Source of the DNA: Sediminicola sp963974715
GTDB lineage: Bacteria; Bacteroidota; Bacteroidia; Flavobacteriales; Flavobacteriaceae
DNA: 64,000 nucleotides
Assembly (NCBI GenBank): GCA_963974715.1
Contig: CAXBDK010000004.1
Location: 124,001 to 188,000 of the forward strand
Reading direction: 5' to 3'
Shown here one piece after another: positions 46,006 to 54,897 of the stretch (position 1 is its first letter; each line of letters starts with the position of its first letter). The notes under the pieces were generated by a model. That model made no database searches, was not told the DNA's origin, and saw only the letters and a list, made by a program, of their open reading frames with translations. The translations under genes and the position numbers were made by a program.

Positions 46006-46748
46006 CCGGCTTCCTCATCGCCTTTTTGGGTTTCCCTATAATGGTAGACAATCTTGGTTTCCCCATCGCTCGGGGGAATGGGGTCCCCATTCCCTATAAA
46101 ATTGCCCTCGGAATCAAAATGCCGTAGGAAGACATCCTCTTCCTCCCTAAAATCATCCCTTTCCCAATCGAACTTTGGTTTCGGTGGACTACCGCCCTTT
46201 ACAGTAAATGCCAATAGAATACCCACTACAAAACCGCTCAAATGGCCTTCCCATGAGATGCCTTCCTCTATCGGGAACATATACCATAAAAGGCCACCAT
46301 ATATGAACACTACCACCAATGAAAGCGCCACCAACCTATAATGTTTGGTAAGGATCCCCTTAAAGAAAATAAAACTGGCCAATAAATAGATCACCCCACT
46401 GATGCCTATATGGTGGGACGGCCTGCCAATGGCCCATGTGACGAAACCTGCGAACAAGGTGCCCCAAAAAAGAACCTTCAGGGCACTTTCCCTATAAAAT
46501 TGCACCAAGGCGGCCAAAAGCAATGCGATGGGAATTGTGTTGTGGTAGAGATGTGAAATGGAACCATGGATAAAAGGGCCAAAAACTATCCCCCTGAGGC
46601 CTAGAAAGGTCCTAGGCTCTATACCGTAGGCATTCAGGTTTAGACCTAGGGAAAGTTCGGCCCAAAAAATGGACCAAATAAGCAAAACCGTAACCATGGG
46701 GACTATCAAGACCCAGTTGGAATATGTAAAGTACCGCTCCTCCTGCAT
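46002..46748 (-). CDS. Rhomboid family intramembrane serine protease
   Basis: 248 residues with about six membrane helices. The catalytic dyad is visible as Ser117 in GISG and His169 in EGHLSG. HGSISHLYHN (about 61-70) is the usual helix-2 motif. A soluble, charged C-terminal tail of about 60 residues follows (DWERDDFREEEDVFLRHFD). It cleaves membrane proteins within or near the bilayer. The targets are unknown. A -7 box lies 4 nt before the ATG. Confidence 0.92.
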   Translation of the reverse strand: MQEERYFTYSNWVLIVPMVTVLLIWSIFWAELSLGLNLNAYGIEPRTFLGLRGIVFGPFIHGSISHLYHNTIPIALLLAALVQFYRESALKVLFWGTLFAGFVTWAIGRPSHHIGISGVIYLLASFIFFKGILTKHYRLVALSLVVVFIYGGLLWYMFPIEEGISWEGHLSGFVVGILLAFTVKGGSPPKPKFDWERDDFREEEDVFLRHFDSEGNFIGNGDPIPPSDGETKIVYHYRETQKGDEEAG

Positions 46749-46752
46749 GGAC

Positions 46753-46760
46753 CAAATTTA
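46753..46760 (-). promoter_or_regulatory. -7 box of the rhomboid gene, 4 nt before the ATG
   Basis: The minus strand reads TAAATTTG, an exact match, then GTCC and ATG. The nearest TTG is 12 nt upstream, too close, and the next is 25 nt upstream, slightly far. Confidence 0.5.
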
Positions 46761-46806
46761 GGGTTGTACCAACAATTTAGCGACCAAAAATTTAAAACCT
46801 GATAAA

Positions 46807-46835
46807 TTGTCATCAAGATAATTGTGTTACTTTTA
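46807..46835 (+). promoter_or_regulatory. rarA promoter (TTG-N18-TACTTTTA), 4 nt before the ATG
   Basis: TTG (46807-46809), an 18-nt spacer and TACTTTTA (one mismatch at the last base) are followed by TGGC and the ATG at 46840. Confidence 0.5.
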
Positions 46836-46839
46836 TGGC

Positions 46840-48117
46840 ATGAACGAGCCTCTTGCAGAACGTATACGTCCCAAAACTTTGGAAGAATATGTGAGCCAAA
46901 ACCATTTGGTAGGCGAAAATGGATCCCTTACCCAACAAATAATAAAGGGCATCTTACCTTCCCTCATATTATGGGGGCCGCCCGGAACCGGAAAGACCAC
47001 CTTGGCAAACATCATCGCCAATACAAGTGGAAGGCCGTTTTACACGTTGAGCGCCATAAATAGTGGGGTAAAGGATATACGGGATGTCATAGAAAAAGCG
47101 AAACAGGGGGGCGGACTCTTCACAACCAAAAACCCCATACTCTTTATAGATGAGATCCACCGGTTCAGCAAGTCCCAGCAAGATTCTCTTTTGGCGGCCG
47201 TGGAAAAAGGATGGGTAACCCTTATAGGGGCCACTACGGAGAACCCTAGCTTTGAGGTAATCCCCGCACTACTGTCCCGATGTCAGGTCTACATCCTTAA
47301 CCCTTTCGGAAAGGAAGATCTGGAAGCGCTTTTGGAGAGGGCAATGAAGCAAGATCCCTATATGTCCTCCAAAGAAATCGAGTTAAAGGAAACCGAGGCC
47401 CTCTTAAAACTTTCCGGCGGGGATGGAAGGAAATTATTGAACATTTTTGAACTGGTGGTTTCCTCCGAAAATACTGATCGGATAACCGTCACGAACGATT
47501 TGGTCCTGGGCAAGGTGCAGAAGAACACGGTTCTTTATGATAAGACAGGGGAGCAACACTATGATATTATCTCCGCATTTATAAAGTCCATACGCGGGAG
47601 CGATCCGAATGGTGCGGTATATTGGCTAGCGCGAATGATCGAGGGCGGTGAGGATGTCAAGTTCATTGCAAGGAGGATGTTGATATCCGCTTCCGAAGAT
47701 ATCGGAAATGCCAATCCCACGGCCCTCGTGATGGCCAATACCACCTTTCAGGCGGTCACTACCATAGGGTACCCCGAAGCGCGCATACTTTTATCCCAAT
47801 GTGCCATATATTTGGCAACTTCCCCAAAGAGCAATGCCAGCTATATGGCCATTAACAGCGCACAACAGACCGTGCGGGAAACAGGGGACCTTTCGGTACC
47901 GATCGCCCTGAGAAATGCACCTACCAAATTGATGAAGGACCTTGGTTATGGCAAGGACTATAAGTACGCCCATGACCATCCCAATAATTTTGTAGAGGAG
48001 GAATTCCTCCCCGATGCCATTAAGGGAAGTTCTTTTTACAAGCCAGGAAACAACCAACGTGAAAATGCACTGAAGGAATTCCTTAAGAACCGTTGGAAGG
48101 ACAAATACAGGTTTTAG
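46840..48117 (+). CDS. rarA: Replication-associated recombination protein A (RarA/MgsA), AAA+ ATPase
   Basis: 425 residues from the ATG at 46840; an upstream in-frame ATG at 46822 would lie before the -7 box. The AAA+ module has Walker A GPPGTGKTTLA, Walker B LFIDEIHRF, sensor ATTENPSFEV and an arginine finger near LLSRCQVY. The C-terminal tetramerisation domain includes SIRGSDPNGAVYWLARM and GYPEARILLSQCAIYLA. RarA acts at stalled forks and DNA ends. Its TAG overlaps the convergent stop at 48114 by 4 bases. Confidence 0.95.
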   Translation: MNEPLAERIRPKTLEEYVSQNHLVGENGSLTQQIIKGILPSLILWGPPGTGKTTLANIIANTSGRPFYTLSAINSGVKDIRDVIEKAKQGGGLFTTKNPILFIDEIHRFSKSQQDSLLAAVEKGWVTLIGATTENPSFEVIPALLSRCQVYILNPFGKEDLEALLERAMKQDPYMSSKEIELKETEALLKLSGGDGRKLLNIFELVVSSENTDRITVTNDLVLGKVQKNTVLYDKTGEQHYDIISAFIKSIRGSDPNGAVYWLARMIEGGEDVKFIARRMLISASEDIGNANPTALVMANTTFQAVTTIGYPEARILLSQCAIYLATSPKSNASYMAINSAQQTVRETGDLSVPIALRNAPTKLMKDLGYGKDYKYAHDHPNNFVEEEFLPDAIKGSSFYKPGNNQRENALKEFLKNRWKDKYRF

Positions 48118-48920
48118 AATTTGATGTTCAGTTCTTCCGTAAGGGTATTGCCCTCTTGGGAGTACTCAAAATACCATTTCCCTTCCTTTTTATAGACCAT
48201 ACCGTCCCTTCCGCCAGATTGTGCGATATACACGTCGGGAAGTGCGGTCTTGGTCATTTGCACCACAATTTTAGGGGTGCTGTCAACCAACTGATATCCA
48301 TTGGCGAGTTCCTGTGCATAAAGGGTCCCGCTAAGGGAAGGTGTTGCCCCTTCCACGTCGCCGGCCGTCTGGCTTGGCAGATCGGTCTTGGTCTCGTGAA
48401 CAGCCGCCGCCCCGCCGCCCCTTACTTCCTCCTTAATGGAAGCCGCCGGGGTATCTACATTAGTGGCAACATTTGCAGTTGGTGCATTTTCAGAGGGGGA
48501 ATAAGTATAATTTAATCCTTCAATGGAAGCAAAAGCTTCTTTTATGGTTTCGGTATATGCGGATTTGTATTCCTTTTCCTTACTGATCCCTTCTTGCGTC
48601 ACGAATATCTCTTGGTTCTGACAGTTTTTCAACACCAAAAGGGTCTTTGTTGTAAAAAGGTTGGACGCATCCCGAAGGCTAACGTTCAGTCCTAGGCAAC
48701 GATTGGCATTGAGCTCTTGTGGAAGGGCATCATCATAGACCGCATTAAATCCGTTCTGCACGAATAGATATTTTACCAACGTGCTGGTCTGGTACTGGTT
48801 TTCGTTCTTAAAATCAGCAAATTTCTTTGGTACGATAATATATTTATAGTTGTTGATATCGGATTGGGAATGTCCCAATATAGTGCAAAAAAGGAATAAA
48901 AATAAAAGTGGGGTCTTCAT
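48114..48920 (-). CDS. Exported hypothetical protein, 268 aa
   Basis: A signal peptide (1-19, ending GHSQ) precedes NNYKYIIVPKKFADFKNENQYQTS (in part), a start common among small Flavobacteriaceae exported proteins. A Pro/Ala/Thr-rich, probably disordered segment lies at about 150-200, and the end is a short beta-rich module (MVYKKEGKWYFEYSQEG). I do not recognise a characterised family. It is the last gene of a three-gene minus-strand unit with the DUF5723 protein and a lipoprotein, so it may be a periplasmic partner of an outer-membrane protein. Confidence 0.8.
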   Translation of the reverse strand: MKTPLLFLFLFCTILGHSQSDINNYKYIIVPKKFADFKNENQYQTSTLVKYLFVQNGFNAVYDDALPQELNANRCLGLNVSLRDASNLFTTKTLLVLKNCQNQEIFVTQEGISKEKEYKSAYTETIKEAFASIEGLNYTYSPSENAPTANVATNVDTPAASIKEEVRGGGAAAVHETKTDLPSQTAGDVEGATPSLSGTLYAQELANGYQLVDSTPKIVVQMTKTALPDVYIAQSGGRDGMVYKKEGKWYFEYSQEGNTLTEELNIKF

Positions 48921-48930
48921 TGGTACGCTG

Positions 48931-50364
48931 CTATTTTCCGCCCCAAGATAGGATATTTATTCCAAACTGGAAAGAAGCATAACGACTGTCATAGAAATTC
49001 CGATAGGCCAAGAGGTTATCGGCCATGGCATATAGATTCACCTTTCCCACTTGCATGCTAAGCCCCATCCCGATATTGGAAAGTGAAAATTTGTCTATTG
49101 TATAGGTTCCTTTTAGGGAAAGAAAATTCCCAAATCGGTGCTGGTAAAATGCGCTCAGGGCCGATTGGGGGCCCCTTGGCCGGTTGATCATATACAACTG
49201 CGCCCCAACACTGCTGGTGTAGCTGGAGGCGGAGCCCCTGCTCCCGGTTGCCATTGCCATAGGATCACAGTCACAATCCGCGCCGGAACGTTTTTCACCA
49301 AAACTGTATTTAAAGGAGCTATATAATTTGGTAGGTCTGAAGGTAACATACGACCTATTGTCCTCCTCAAATGGCAGCAAGGCCTCAATTTCATCCACCA
49401 GTTCCTGCCAAAAATCCCTGTCCGGATCGGCAAGTGCATCTGGTAAGATCACCTCAACCCCCTCTACCGTTGCGGTGCCGTTGAGCGTATAGTTTTTTAT
49501 ATCACCCGCATGGTAAATAAAACCAACATCCAACAGGCTTGCCGTCAGTACAGCCCGTTCGGTAAATTTATAGGTAAACCCCAGATCCGCCCCAAGACCC
49601 AGGTCGCCTCCCAGAAAGGCCCTTTTGCTTATTATGTTCCCAATTTCCGCATCATCCTCCAAGAGTCCGTCAATACCAGAAGTGCGGAGCCTCATATCCG
49701 ACACGATGGTATTGGCAAAGATATTGTTCTGCCCTTGGGTAGTAACAAAATATCCCTTGTTCCGAGTGGTGTTAAAATCGATTATTCCCGAATAGAGTTT
49801 GGCACGGGCTCCCAAGGTAAGCCTATTGTCCATTTTCCGATTGATGCCAAAATGGAACACGTTCACGATCTCCCCCCTTGTTTTTAGGTCACCTAGATCA
49901 AACCTTCTTTCCAGTTGGCCAGCATTGCCCTCAAATCCAAGGATGGCCAAATCTTGGAACCAGTACCCTATTGCATCACCTTCGTGGTAGATTCCGAAAG
50001 AATAAAAGTCGTTGGGCCTGTCCTTGCTCCTATACCCACCGCTCAGGAGCTCCACTTGGTAGGTTCCGCTGAGTTCATCCCGAGTATCCATTCCGTAGAT
50101 GGCCTTTTCCCGGATCTTTACATTTATATCGATACCGTCATCGGCAAAAATATCATGGACCGAGATACCGCTTGAAGCCGCCTGCAAGGATATGCCCGAT
50201 AGAAACGGGATACCGGCATACCATTGAAAAGAGGTCTCCACTCCAGGGTTCACCATTAGGGATTGGGGAATTTCATTAAAATCGTAGAGCAGCTGTTTGT
50301 TCTGGGAGTGCGTTAAAATACATCCTCCCAGCAAGGCAGCCATTAAAAGTGTCGGTAGCTTCAT
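48931..50364 (-). CDS. DUF5723 family outer-membrane protein
   Basis: 477 residues. A signal peptide (to about residue 20) is followed by LLYDFNEIPQSLMVNPGVE, the DUF5723 opening, and beta-strand-rich sequence with alternating aromatic residues, ending in short strands (YASFQFGINILSWGGK). The family is specific to Bacteroidota and predicted to be a beta-barrel, but its function is unknown. Its ATG overlaps the stop of the upstream lipoprotein gene by ATGA (50361-50364), indicating translational coupling, and the 48920 gene follows within 10 nt. Confidence 0.85.
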   Translation of the reverse strand: MKLPTLLMAALLGGCILTHSQNKQLLYDFNEIPQSLMVNPGVETSFQWYAGIPFLSGISLQAASSGISVHDIFADDGIDINVKIREKAIYGMDTRDELSGTYQVELLSGGYRSKDRPNDFYSFGIYHEGDAIGYWFQDLAILGFEGNAGQLERRFDLGDLKTRGEIVNVFHFGINRKMDNRLTLGARAKLYSGIIDFNTTRNKGYFVTTQGQNNIFANTIVSDMRLRTSGIDGLLEDDAEIGNIISKRAFLGGDLGLGADLGFTYKFTERAVLTASLLDVGFIYHAGDIKNYTLNGTATVEGVEVILPDALADPDRDFWQELVDEIEALLPFEEDNRSYVTFRPTKLYSSFKYSFGEKRSGADCDCDPMAMATGSRGSASSYTSSVGAQLYMINRPRGPQSALSAFYQHRFGNFLSLKGTYTIDKFSLSNIGMGLSMQVGKVNLYAMADNLLAYRNFYDSRYASFQFGINILSWGGK

Positions 50365-50894
50365 CTAACCTCTATAACAAATGCGCCACTGGACCTGACG
50401 ATTACTTTGGGATCGGGTATGGTAGAAACGGAGGTATCGTCACCAAGATTTTGTGCGCTTACCCGTATACTGGACATATTTTTAATGATTTCGATACTTC
50501 GACCAGCCGGGCCATAGGTGATTTCCCGTCTAAAGATCGGGGCAGGGGCGGCTTCTATCGAAAAGCTTTCCGTGTCCAGTATTGTGCCGTTCCCGTCCAA
50601 AAATTCTGCAACAAGTTCCATTGGCTTACTAGTGGTGTTCACTACCTCATAGGTTACCACACCGCTTAAAACCCTTTCGGCAAAGAAATCCTCGTTAAAG
50701 GCATCAAAATTAAATTCCCTAGTATAGAAATAATAGGATTGGGAAGCGTTTATAAGATATTCGGGGACTTCAACGTACAGGATACTTCCCTCTATAGTTG
50801 GGGTAACGTTCAGGTCCTCATACTGATCGAAGTTTTGTTTCTCCGCACAGGAGTACAATCCCAGAAGTATCCCCAAAATATATAAATACCTCAT
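50361..50894 (-). CDS. Lipoprotein, 177 aa, of unknown function
   Basis: The lipobox LYSC-A at residue 16 predicts a lipid-anchored protein. The mature part (DLNVTPTIEGSILYVEVPEYL, in part, then VVTYEVVNTTSKPMELVAEF) is beta-rich with the look of an immunoglobulin-like or carrier domain. I do not recognise the family. It is the first gene of the unit, overlapping the DUF5723 gene by 4 bases, so the pair probably acts together at the outer membrane. Confidence 0.8.
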   Translation of the reverse strand: MRYLYILGILLGLYSCAEKQNFDQYEDLNVTPTIEGSILYVEVPEYLINASQSYYFYTREFNFDAFNEDFFAERVLSGVVTYEVVNTTSKPMELVAEFLDGNGTILDTESFSIEAAPAPIFRREITYGPAGRSIEIIKNMSSIRVSAQNLGDDTSVSTIPDPKVIVRSSGAFVIEVR

Positions 50895-50967
50895 GACAAT
50901 TCATTTTCACATTCCGACAAACCGGTTACGGGTTGCTGAAGTGCATACGGTTCCTATAATCATAACT

Positions 50968-51657
50968 CTACAAGTAGGATTTTATTTCATGAAGGTCGTA
51001 GATGATTTCACAATAATTATGCGGTGGGTCTCCATGAACGTTCAAATGGAGGGCGTGGAGACCGTGTTCACGGGCGCCGATGATGTCGGCCTCAAGGTTA
51101 TCACCGATCATTAGTGCGTTAGCGGGAGCCACTCTTGCCAGTTTTAGGGCCATTTCATATATCCTGCGGTCGGGTTTCTTTGCCCCTGCCATTTCCGAAT
51201 CCACCACATGCTCAAAATAATCCCTGATTTTTGCGTTTTTCAACTTTTTATCCTGTACCTCTTGAAAGCCATTGGTAATGATGTGCAATCTATAGTTTGG
51301 TTTCAAGTACTCCAATATGGACAATGTATTGGGAATCAAATGCGTAAAAGTACAAAGATGATCCATATACTTTACGGTCAACAGCTCTATGACCGAATCA
51401 TCTATGTCGTAACCTAAGGTATCAAATGTCATTTTTAACCGTTTGAAGCGAAGGTCGGCGGGCAGAATTTGACCTTTGGAATATAATTTCCACAATTGCA
51501 GGTTAATGGGAATATAACATTCTAGAAAGTTATCCATGGGAACACCTATTCCATGATCCGAGAAGATTTTATGGAAGGTAAGGGCAGAATTACGGTCGAA
51601 GTCCCATAAGGTATGGTCCAAGTCAAAAAAAATATCGGTCACCAAATCTTTAAACAT
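50968..51657 (-). CDS. yjjG: YjjG-family noncanonical pyrimidine nucleotidase (HAD)
   Basis: 229 residues of the HAD superfamily. Motif I is FFDLDHTLWDFD (about 10-21), motif II HIITNGFQEVQ, motif III Lys in AGAKKPDRRIYEMAL, and motif IV GDNLEADIIGAREHG. YjjG-type enzymes dephosphorylate noncanonical pyrimidine nucleotides (house-cleaning). Its start overlaps the end of the deacetylase-like gene by 8 bases. Confidence 0.92.
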   Translation of the reverse strand: MFKDLVTDIFFDLDHTLWDFDRNSALTFHKIFSDHGIGVPMDNFLECYIPINLQLWKLYSKGQILPADLRFKRLKMTFDTLGYDIDDSVIELLTVKYMDHLCTFTHLIPNTLSILEYLKPNYRLHIITNGFQEVQDKKLKNAKIRDYFEHVVDSEMAGAKKPDRRIYEMALKLARVAPANALMIGDNLEADIIGAREHGLHALHLNVHGDPPHNYCEIIYDLHEIKSYL

Positions 51658-52945
51658 ACATTCCGCTTAACATTTTTTCATATAGTCCCATCCAGTCCGT
51701 CCCATTGGGTTCTCCCAGGTTTTCGTTAGAAAAAATACTGATAAACTTACCGTTTACTTCCTTGGTACGATTTATCAGGAGTTGGATCTTTGGCAAGATT
51801 TCCTGCTCGTTCCCATATTTTATAAGGGCATAATCATGTACGGCAAAGGGATGGATCTTGATCGGCTGTGCTACCTCCAAGGGAATATCATAAAATTGGA
51901 AAGGGGTACAGGTACCCGCCCTAAAACCAATTTCATGGGTGTAGCCCATTGTAAAATCATCCGTAAATTCGGCCTCTACCAGATTCCGATAGGTAGTGGG
52001 GATATCCACACGGTTATATCGCATCCTAGAGTGCCGAATGGGTCTGTGCAATACTTGTGACAGCTCTTTTTTTTCCCGTTTCAACAGGGCAATGTCCTGA
52101 AAGGAACTGTAGGAAGCAGCAAGGGAAACAATACTGTAATCGGCGATGGATTTGATCAGATGCCTAAATTTATTGTTGTTCGGGGAGACGTTTTTATCAT
52201 AGGTCGAATACTCGGCAAACTGAAAAAAGAACATACTCTCGGTACGGTATTTTTTATGGAGCGCCACCAGACCAAAAAAATTATCATAGGGATCTCTGCT
52301 AGGGTCCATCCAAACCCTAAAACGTTCCACAATACGTTTTAACCTAAGGGAAGCCAGATCCAGCAGTATTCCGGCCAGACTTCTAACGAGGCCCCGGTGG
52401 GCATAACAATGGGAAGTGGTGACATCTATTATGGACGTATGGGAAAAACTTTTTTGTGCTTCGGAAAGATCGGGGAAACGCTCCTTTAACCTCTTCAGCA
52501 ATTTAAGCGCCCAGACATCCACTACGGGAACGTCCAAAAATGTATGTTGATATGCCATACTTCCGTTAGGTGGAAATCGGCCATGGCCATCCTTGACATG
52601 GGGCAGGTATTCCTCATATCGGCTCAATAGGTAAAAACTGGCAGCAAAGATATCGAAGGGCAGACTACTGCGTTCCCCTGCCGGAAAAAAACAAGGGGTA
52701 CCCTCCCAGTCATGTACCTTGATCTGCAGATCGTTAATGCCCTGATCGAAGAGAAGTTCCCCGCTCCTTACAAAAAATTCGTTCTGCAAGGGTTGTTTTG
52801 AATAGGTAATCTTGGCCCCTTTGTGTTTTATAAAATCCTCAACCTTGGTGGTATAGGAAACCTCGATACCCAAAATCCCGGTAAAGAGCTGTTTCATTAT
52901 ATAGGAGAAACGGGGAGTTATCTTATGGGTGTATATCAACAACAT
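51650..52945 (-). CDS. Polysaccharide deacetylase-like protein (DUF7033), active site altered
   Basis: 431 residues. The start MLLIYTHKITPRFSY and the DUF7033-type N-domain (to about 150) are typical of Flavobacteriaceae cytoplasmic-looking deacetylase relatives. The NodB-like part begins near 170 with IIDVTTSHCYAHRG, where relatives as I recall them have Asp-x-Asp; the second acid is Thr176 here. Where they carry a His-Pro-Ser-Tyr zinc motif, this protein reads LAASY (275-279). The later EIGFRAGTCTPFQFYD block is intact. The loss of two metal-site residues suggests an inactive or repurposed enzyme. It overlaps yjjG, so it is still part of an expressed unit. Confidence 0.8.
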   Translation of the reverse strand: MLLIYTHKITPRFSYIMKQLFTGILGIEVSYTTKVEDFIKHKGAKITYSKQPLQNEFFVRSGELLFDQGINDLQIKVHDWEGTPCFFPAGERSSLPFDIFAASFYLLSRYEEYLPHVKDGHGRFPPNGSMAYQHTFLDVPVVDVWALKLLKRLKERFPDLSEAQKSFSHTSIIDVTTSHCYAHRGLVRSLAGILLDLASLRLKRIVERFRVWMDPSRDPYDNFFGLVALHKKYRTESMFFFQFAEYSTYDKNVSPNNNKFRHLIKSIADYSIVSLAASYSSFQDIALLKREKKELSQVLHRPIRHSRMRYNRVDIPTTYRNLVEAEFTDDFTMGYTHEIGFRAGTCTPFQFYDIPLEVAQPIKIHPFAVHDYALIKYGNEQEILPKIQLLINRTKEVNGKFISIFSNENLGEPNGTDWMGLYEKMLSGMYV

Positions 52946-52987
52946 AGGCCTTGGATTGGTATTGGGAGATCCTCGACAAGGATTTCC

Positions 52988-53686
52988 CTATAAAATAGCA
53001 TTATCCGCAAAGCTAAAATAATCCTCTTGTGTTATGATCACATGGTCCAAAATTTTTATGTCCACGGTATCCGCGGCCGTTTTTATTTTTTGGGTGACCA
53101 TTTTATCGGCCTTACTGGGACTTAGCCCGCCCGAGGGATGGTTATGTGCCAAAACCAATGCAACGGCGCCCAGTTCAAGCGCCTGCTTCAAAACCAACCG
53201 CACATCCACCAATGTACCTGTAATGCCACCCTTGCTCAATTGTCCCATATGCAAGATCTTGTTGGAATTGTTTAGGTAAAGAATCCAGAATTCCTCATGT
53301 GAAAGCTCTCCCATATAAGGCTGCAAAATTTGGAATACACTTTCACTGTTGATGATCTTTGTGATTTTCTGCGGTGCTTCCTCCCTTCTCCTCCTGCCTA
53401 TCTCCAAGGCGGCCGCAATGGTAATGGCCTTTGCTTCTCCGATCCCCTTGAAGTCCATCAATTGTTTTAGGGAAAGTTTTCCAAGCTCGTTCAGATTGTT
53501 ATGTGCCGCAGCGAGGATCCTTTTGGCCAGACCAACGGCCGTTTCGGCTTTGGTACCGGAGCCGATAAGAATGGCGATCAATTCGGCATCCGAAAGTGCC
53601 AGCCTTCCCTTGAGCGCCAATTTTTCCCGCGGCTTATCCTCATTGGACCAGTGTTTTATGGAAAAGGATGAAGGATTTTCTCGCAT
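52988..53686 (-). CDS. radC: RadC family JAB-domain protein
   Basis: 232 residues, full length. The N-terminal helix-hairpin-helix (LGKLSLKQLMDFKGIGEAKA) is followed by the JAMM metal site LAHNHPSGGLSPSKAD with its His-x-His and Asp, plus the upstream acidic residue in HEEFWILYLN. The name comes from a repair phenotype, but the reaction is not established. The gene has its own promoter with the -7 box 4 nt before the ATG. It lies between two envelope-type genes and shows no mobile-element context. Confidence 0.93.
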   Translation of the reverse strand: MRENPSSFSIKHWSNEDKPREKLALKGRLALSDAELIAILIGSGTKAETAVGLAKRILAAAHNNLNELGKLSLKQLMDFKGIGEAKAITIAAALEIGRRRREEAPQKITKIINSESVFQILQPYMGELSHEEFWILYLNNSNKILHMGQLSKGGITGTLVDVRLVLKQALELGAVALVLAHNHPSGGLSPSKADKMVTQKIKTAADTVDIKILDHVIITQEDYFSFADNAIL

Positions 53687-53690
53687 CCTC

Positions 53691-53721
53691 TAAAGATAGG
53701 AAACTTACCTTTTTACTCCAA
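53691..53721 (-). promoter_or_regulatory. radC promoter (TTG-N20-TATCTTTA), 4 nt before the ATG
   Basis: On the minus strand TTG (53719-53721), a 20-nt spacer and TATCTTTA (53691-53698, one mismatch) are followed by GAGG and the ATG. Confidence 0.5.
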
Positions 53722-53849
53722 CAAAAATAAAAATCGATATAAATTTTCCCTTTCCTTTTTATCCATTTGAAAACCGCCCATGACAAGAAGGCTTTATAAA
53801 ATTAGTCATCCAGCAATGAAGGTTATGTTTCGGACCTTGACATTAAAAT

Positions 53850-54755
53850 TTATCGGATGCACTTTTCAGTGTTTTCCGGATACCCCTCAAAAGAAGCGAG
53901 CGCCTCAAAAAAATCATCCGTATCCACACCCATATGCTGACAGATCCATTTTGCCCCTTCAACCCATTTCAGATCTCCTAAATGTAAGGCCGGCATCGCC
54001 CCTTCCGGGGTGGTCAAAAATACTTCCCCCTGCTCCTTAAAATGTTCGGCCGTACCAAACGGCAATTTCCGAATGGTGTTTTCGGAAGCTTCCACCAAAC
54101 CAACAAGCTTGGCATCTTCCATGTTGTACGTTATGCTGCCCCCTTTTACAATATCGTCCACAAATATTTGGGAATAATCAAGAAAATCCCTTTCGGTGGG
54201 GCATTCAGGGGATGCCTCCCACTGCAGATCGGTAATCAGCGCAATATTGGGCCGATAAAAAGTTCTAAGTGACCGTTCACCTAACACGGTGGTTCCGAAC
54301 ATTGGGTCCTCAATTAAGATAAAATCGCTTTTACCCCCATAGCTGGCCATATCTGTAACATCCCTATTGGGCGTGTCCAAAAAATAATCCAAGGGCCTCT
54401 TATGGTAGTCCATTACATGTAAGATCATGGCACAGACTGCGGCCCTTCCACCATTTCCAGCAATGACCACGCGGGTAGCATGTTGTGTCAGTTTATGTAT
54501 CAATTCCGCTTTCGAACCAATTTCCAATCCCAAGGTCAATGCGAACTGCAATTCCGGATTATCAGATCTAATATGGGGTGCCACTATTACCATGTCCAGA
54601 GAGCCGTCCAATTTTTCGGGAAACCATCCGGCCGTTTTGGGCAGGTAATTTCCCTGTACCAAGTCGCTACCTTCCACTAGATCGCCCCTGTTCTCCAAGA
54701 TAAGGGCCAATTGTTGCATTACAGCATCCCCCACGCCTATAAAATGAACCCGCAT
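53850..54755 (-). CDS. Truncated, degenerate Mur ligase (Mpl/MurC-like) homologue
   Basis: 301 residues; full-length relatives in Flavobacteriaceae are about 450. The N-terminal domain is kept (MRVHFIGVGDAVMQQLAL). The ATP-binding loop, normally Gly-x-His-Gly-Lys-Thr-Thr, reads GNGGRAA (100-106), losing the Lys and Thr. The metal-binding Glu-Gly-Asp-Glu segment reads IEDPMF (148-153), and the usual Asp-His after the central strand is absent (LQWEASPECPT). The frame ends just after AKWICQHMGVDTDDFFEALASF (in part), where the C-terminal ligase domain would begin. Inference: a non-catalytic remnant or repurposed binder. Its promoter box and an intact frame argue that it is still expressed. Confidence 0.75.
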   Translation of the reverse strand: MRVHFIGVGDAVMQQLALILENRGDLVEGSDLVQGNYLPKTAGWFPEKLDGSLDMVIVAPHIRSDNPELQFALTLGLEIGSKAELIHKLTQHATRVVIAGNGGRAAVCAMILHVMDYHKRPLDYFLDTPNRDVTDMASYGGKSDFILIEDPMFGTTVLGERSLRTFYRPNIALITDLQWEASPECPTERDFLDYSQIFVDDIVKGGSITYNMEDAKLVGLVEASENTIRKLPFGTAEHFKEQGEVFLTTPEGAMPALHLGDLKWVEGAKWICQHMGVDTDDFFEALASFEGYPENTEKCIR

Positions 54756-54775
54756 ACCTTCTTAATTTTAATGGA

Positions 54776-54783
54776 CAAAGATA
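54776..54783 (-). promoter_or_regulatory. Candidate -7 box of the Mur-like gene
   Basis: The minus strand reads TATCTTTG, an exact match, 20 nt before the ATG. A TTG lies 16 nt upstream of it, slightly short of the usual spacing. Confidence 0.45.
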
Positions 54784-54897
54784 GGAATTGACAAGGTGCC
54801 AAGAAAATAGGGAAAGATCCTTTTGGGGTTTGGTCTGCGCATTTCCGTTTATTTTTGTCTTTCTTTTTATATTAGCACCGATCTAAACCTAACTTTT

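Noticed and set aside
52988..53686. radC as a mark of a genomic island
   Set aside because: radC-like genes occur in islands, but here the flanks are ordinary chromosomal genes, with no integrase, tRNA or repeats.
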